Positions 61,432 to 64,000 of a stretch of 64,000 nt of DNA are shown one piece after another (the first letter of the stretch is position 1; each line of letters starts with the position of its first letter). The notes beneath the pieces are model-generated. The model was not told the origin of the DNA, ran no database searches, and was given only the letters and a program-made list of their open reading frames with translations. Origin of the DNA: Planctomycetales bacterium (lineage in GTDB: Bacteria; Planctomycetota; Planctomycetia; Planctomycetales; Planctomycetaceae); the NCBI GenBank assembly GCA_028285345.1, contig JANQPT010000003.1, forward strand, positions 1 to 64,000, read 5' to 3'. The translations under genes and the position numbers were made by a program.

Positions 61432-62406
61432 ATGCATCAACAAAGTACCCAACCACGGCGCGGCGTCTCGCGCTGGTTGATAATTTCCGCAGTCTTGGCA
61501 TCGGTCTGCTTATTAGGAATCTACGGCGGCACGTCGTTGAGCAGCCGGCAGCCGACGGCACAGACAAAGAACTTCCGCAAGAAACGTCAGCGCAAATCGG
61601 CGACGCCGGCGCAGCCGGTAGTGGAACCGACGCCGCAGGCTGAGATACTGCAAGTCTCCGCTAACATCACGGTCGATCCTCATCGCGAAGCGGTCCTCCA
61701 GTATATCGAGTGGTTGGAAAAGGGATATGACCGCCTCAAAAGCGCCGGCCACTACACGGCGACGTTCTTCAAGCAAGAACGATTGGGTAACGATCTCACC
61801 GAGGGCGACGTCGCGGAAATCAAAGTTCGCCATTCGCCGTTTAGCGTCTACATGAAGTGGACCGAGGGTGAGCCGGGTAAAGAGTTGCTCTTTGTTGAAG
61901 GCGCCAACGACGGCAAGATGCTGGTCAAACAGGTCGGCTGGAAGGCGCGGCTGTTGCCGATCGTGAAAGTCGATCCTCAATGCGTCTTGGCGATGAGCCA
62001 GTCGCGGTATCCGGTCACTCAGATGGGGCTGTTGGCGCTGGTGGAAACGCTGATCGCCGATCGCCAGCGCGACCTGTCGTCAAATCCCGCTTTCCAATGT
62101 CGAATGTTCGAGAATGAAACGTGCAATGACCGTCCGTGTGTGCGATTCGTGCTCGAATATGGAAGTCCTGAGGATTCGGCCACCTATCGCAAGTCGGACT
62201 TGTTCATTGACAAAGAACATGGCGTACCGCTGGAAATCTCCAATTACACGTGGCCGGAGAAGGATTGGGGCGACGATTGGGGCTGCGAGGAAATGGACGA
62301 CGCCACATTGATCGAGTACTACAGCTATTGCGACCTGCGGCTGGGCGTTGAACTGGCTGACCTTGATTTCGACGGCACAAACGAAGAATATGGGTTCCGG
62401 CAATAG
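61432..62406 (+). CDS. DUF1571 protein with membrane anchor
   Basis: The 324-residue product has an N-terminal signal anchor (about 14-34, WLIISAVLASVCLLGIYGG), a basic/Pro linker, and the DUF1571 domain at about 90-310. The latter shows YTATFFKQERLGNDLTEGD, EIKVRHSPFSVYMKW and LFVEGANDGKMLVKQ, later DKEHGVPLEISNYTWP. DUF1571 is found mainly in planctomycetes, with no known activity, and resembles LolA-like lipid-binding folds in layout. A link to lipid handling is suggested by its place between SDR and thiolase genes, but is inference. The start follows a GGGAG-type site by a few bases. Confidence 0.85.
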   Translation: MHQQSTQPRRGVSRWLIISAVLASVCLLGIYGGTSLSSRQPTAQTKNFRKKRQRKSATPAQPVVEPTPQAEILQVSANITVDPHREAVLQYIEWLEKGYDRLKSAGHYTATFFKQERLGNDLTEGDVAEIKVRHSPFSVYMKWTEGEPGKELLFVEGANDGKMLVKQVGWKARLLPIVKVDPQCVLAMSQSRYPVTQMGLLALVETLIADRQRDLSSNPAFQCRMFENETCNDRPCVRFVLEYGSPEDSATYRKSDLFIDKEHGVPLEISNYTWPEKDWGDDWGCEEMDDATLIEYYSYCDLRLGVELADLDFDGTNEEYGFRQ

Positions 62407-62652
62407 CGGCTGGCGAATGTGCCTGCCGCCGAGTCTGGAGCCAATTGCATTCAGTGAATTCCATCCTGGTTCCCAAACTCCGGATGGGACTCACCCGTTT
62501 TCGAAGCTCTGCTTTGAATCCAGTCCGCAAAATCAATCCGCGATAAGACCCAGAGGATGGGCAGCGAAGCGGAGCTTCGCGATAGTGCGTTTCCAAGCTG
62601 GGGCTTGGGAACGAAACATGAATTGCTGGACATGCATGACAGGGAGGGTCCG

Positions 62653-63942
62653 ATGGCCAACGCCGTCATCGTTGAGGGAGTCCGCACACCGTTCGTCAAA
62701 GCTGGCGGGCCGCTGACCGATGTTCCCGCTCCCGAATTGGGACGGATGGTCGTTCGGGAACTGCTGGATCGCGCGAACCTCGATCCGCATACGGTTGACG
62801 AATTGATTGCCGGCAACGTCGCCTCTCCGGCAGATTCGGCCAACGTAGCCCGCGTGATCGCACTGCGGTGCGGGATGTCCCGCGCGAGCATCGCCCATAC
62901 CGTCAACCGCAACTGCGCCAGCGGAATGGAGAGCGTGACCGAAGCGGTCGCCCGGGTGGAATCGGGAGCGGCACGGTGTGTGATCGCACTCGGCGTCGAT
63001 TCGATGAGCAATATCCCCGTCTTCTGGAAGAAGAAGTTCGGCGAGAAGCTGTTCGCGGTGGTCAAATCGCGGAACCTGGCGCAAAAATTGGGCGCCTTGG
63101 GAAGATTCCGCCCGTCAGATTTTCAACCGCAGGTCGGGATCGAGATGGGACTTCGCGATCCGGTCTCCGGTTTGATGATGGGCGACACCGCCGAGAAGCT
63201 GGCCCGGACTTATGACATCAGCCGTGAAGAACAGGACGAGTTCGCGCTCCGTAGCCATCTTCGCGCCGCCGACGCGTGGAAGGAGGAACGTCTGAGCGGG
63301 GAGACGATGACCGCCTATGCCGGGCGCAAATCGATGCCAGTCGAGCAGGACATCGGTCCGCGCGACAACCAGAGTCTGACGGCGCTCGCCAAATTGAAAC
63401 CGTATTTTGACCGCCGCTGGGGCACGATCACCGTTGGCAACGCCTGCCAAGTCACCGACGGGGCGGTCGCGCTGCTAATCATGGATGAGGAGACCGCCAA
63501 GATTCACGGTCTGGAGCCGCTGGGACGAATCCGCGGTTCGGCGTATGCCGGCTGTGATCCTTCGGTAATGGGTCTGGGGCCGGTCTATGCGTCTGCCAAA
63601 GCCCTCAAAGCGAGCAGCATGAAACTGAGCGAAATGGAACTTGTCGAGATCAACGAGGCCTTTGCCGCACAGGTGCTGGCCTGTCTGAAAGCGTTTGAGA
63701 ACCCGCCGGAGGACTGCGAAGCGTACGAGGATCGTACGCTGCTCGGCCCGCTCGATCCGGAAATTCTCAATGTCAACGGCGGCGCAATCGCGCTCGGGCA
63801 CCCCGTCGGGGCGACCGGGACGCGGCTGGTCCTGACTGCATTGAAAGAACTACAACGGCGAAATCAACGCATTGGTCTGGCGACGCTTTGTATCGGCGGC
63901 GGACAGGGAGCCGCAGTGATCGTGGAACGGATTGCCGCTTGA
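62653..63942 (+). CDS. Acetyl-CoA acyltransferase (thiolase)
   Basis: The 429-residue thiolase has the acyl-accepting Cys88 in NRNCASGME, the conserved NEAFAAQVLA, the GGAIALGHPVGATGTR motif, and the second catalytic Cys in TLCIGGGQG near the C-terminus. The length (about 430 residues) and context fit the long-chain degradative FadI/FadA-type rather than biosynthetic PhaA. AGGGAGG lies 6 nt before ATG 62653; the frame extends to 62557 without support. It cleaves 3-oxoacyl-CoA in the last step of beta-oxidation. The next gene in line begins at the window's edge. Confidence 0.93.
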   Translation: MANAVIVEGVRTPFVKAGGPLTDVPAPELGRMVVRELLDRANLDPHTVDELIAGNVASPADSANVARVIALRCGMSRASIAHTVNRNCASGMESVTEAVARVESGAARCVIALGVDSMSNIPVFWKKKFGEKLFAVVKSRNLAQKLGALGRFRPSDFQPQVGIEMGLRDPVSGLMMGDTAEKLARTYDISREEQDEFALRSHLRAADAWKEERLSGETMTAYAGRKSMPVEQDIGPRDNQSLTALAKLKPYFDRRWGTITVGNACQVTDGAVALLIMDEETAKIHGLEPLGRIRGSAYAGCDPSVMGLGPVYASAKALKASSMKLSEMELVEINEAFAAQVLACLKAFENPPEDCEAYEDRTLLGPLDPEILNVNGGAIALGHPVGATGTRLVLTALKELQRRNQRIGLATLCIGGGQGAAVIVERIAA

Positions 63943-63996
63943 TTGCGCTGGTATTCACTCAAGATCGATGAAAAATCCAACCAGGGAGGATCCCTC

Positions 63997-64000
63997 ATGC
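63997..64000 (+). CDS. Start of next gene, truncated by window end
   Basis: ATG at 63997-63999 stands 6 nt after AGGGAGGA (63983-63990), a strong ribosome binding site, and 54 nt after the thiolase stop. Only the first codon is in the window. After a FadI-type thiolase the usual follower is a 3-hydroxyacyl-CoA dehydrogenase/enoyl-CoA hydratase, but this is inference. Confidence 0.4.

Overview
The window looks like chromosomal DNA from a member of the Planctomycetota, probably order Planctomycetales; the genus cannot be fixed by eye. The basis is the gene mix: a DUF1559 protein, a DUF1501 protein, a DUF1571 protein, a CxPxR sulfatase, twin-arginine Gfo/Idh/MocA oxidoreductases, an FHA/Ser-Thr kinase operon, many exported proteins of unknown function, and loosely packed genes on both strands with mostly Shine-Dalgarno-led starts. 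I found no rRNA, tRNA, transposase, integrase, phage gene or CRISPR array.

Layout. 1-558 is non-coding and holds two palindromic repeat elements. 559-6144 has a BON-domain protein converging on, and overlapping by about 215 nt, a lipoprotein-secretin pair. 6685-9526 has a tiny Cys-rich lipoprotein and an exported Lon-like protease. 9578-13825 has a FliN-like protein, an unusual zinc-ribbon DUF1559 protein and a coupled MoxR/DUF58 pair. 13826-14747 is repeat-rich. 14748-20150 has a predicted envelope protein, a sulfatase, the DNA repair glycosylase MutM and PurD. 20717-23081 is an asd-lysA (diaminopimelate/lysine) operon. 23677-27824 has an exported HEAT-repeat protein with an embedded degenerate receiver domain, a sigma-54 activator and a VanZ-like protein. 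28255-31355 has envelope proteins and a peroxiredoxin/AhpD-like pair. 31504-35933 is a four-gene operon: FHA protein, small coiled coil, membrane kinase, membrane protein. 36174-43953 holds a coiled-coil protein, two divergent Gfo/Idh/MocA enzymes, a DJ-1/PfpI protein, a DUF1501 protein and a sialidase-like propeller. 44053-46307 is an ECF sigma/anti-sigma pair. 46586-49957 carries E3 and E2 of a 2-oxo acid dehydrogenase, split by an inverted SUKH-like gene that is bracketed by palindromic repeats. 50252-54239 has membrane proteins, a tandem universal stress protein and a secreted propeller-like protein. 54321-56011 is a cassette-like stretch of two orphan AT-richer genes and two 140-bp direct repeats. 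56106-57818 is PolX. 58634 to the end is a fatty-acid/acyl-CoA operon (acyl-CoA ligase, SDR, DUF1571, thiolase, and the first codon of another gene).

The most unusual theme is the set of palindromic repeat families (at least eight kinds in 64 kb) and their tie to orphan genes. In two places a gene lacking a metabolic partner sits between two same-orientation copies of one element: the SUKH-like gene at 48176-48622 and the unknown gene at 55154-55780. This suggests, but does not prove, gain of single-gene cassettes by recombination between repeats. Other points to follow up are the extracytoplasmic pseudo-receiver, the DUF1559 protein with a zinc ribbon in place of the prepilin motif, the GAFTSA variant of the sigma-54 contact loop, and the exported Lon-type catalytic domain with no ATPase.
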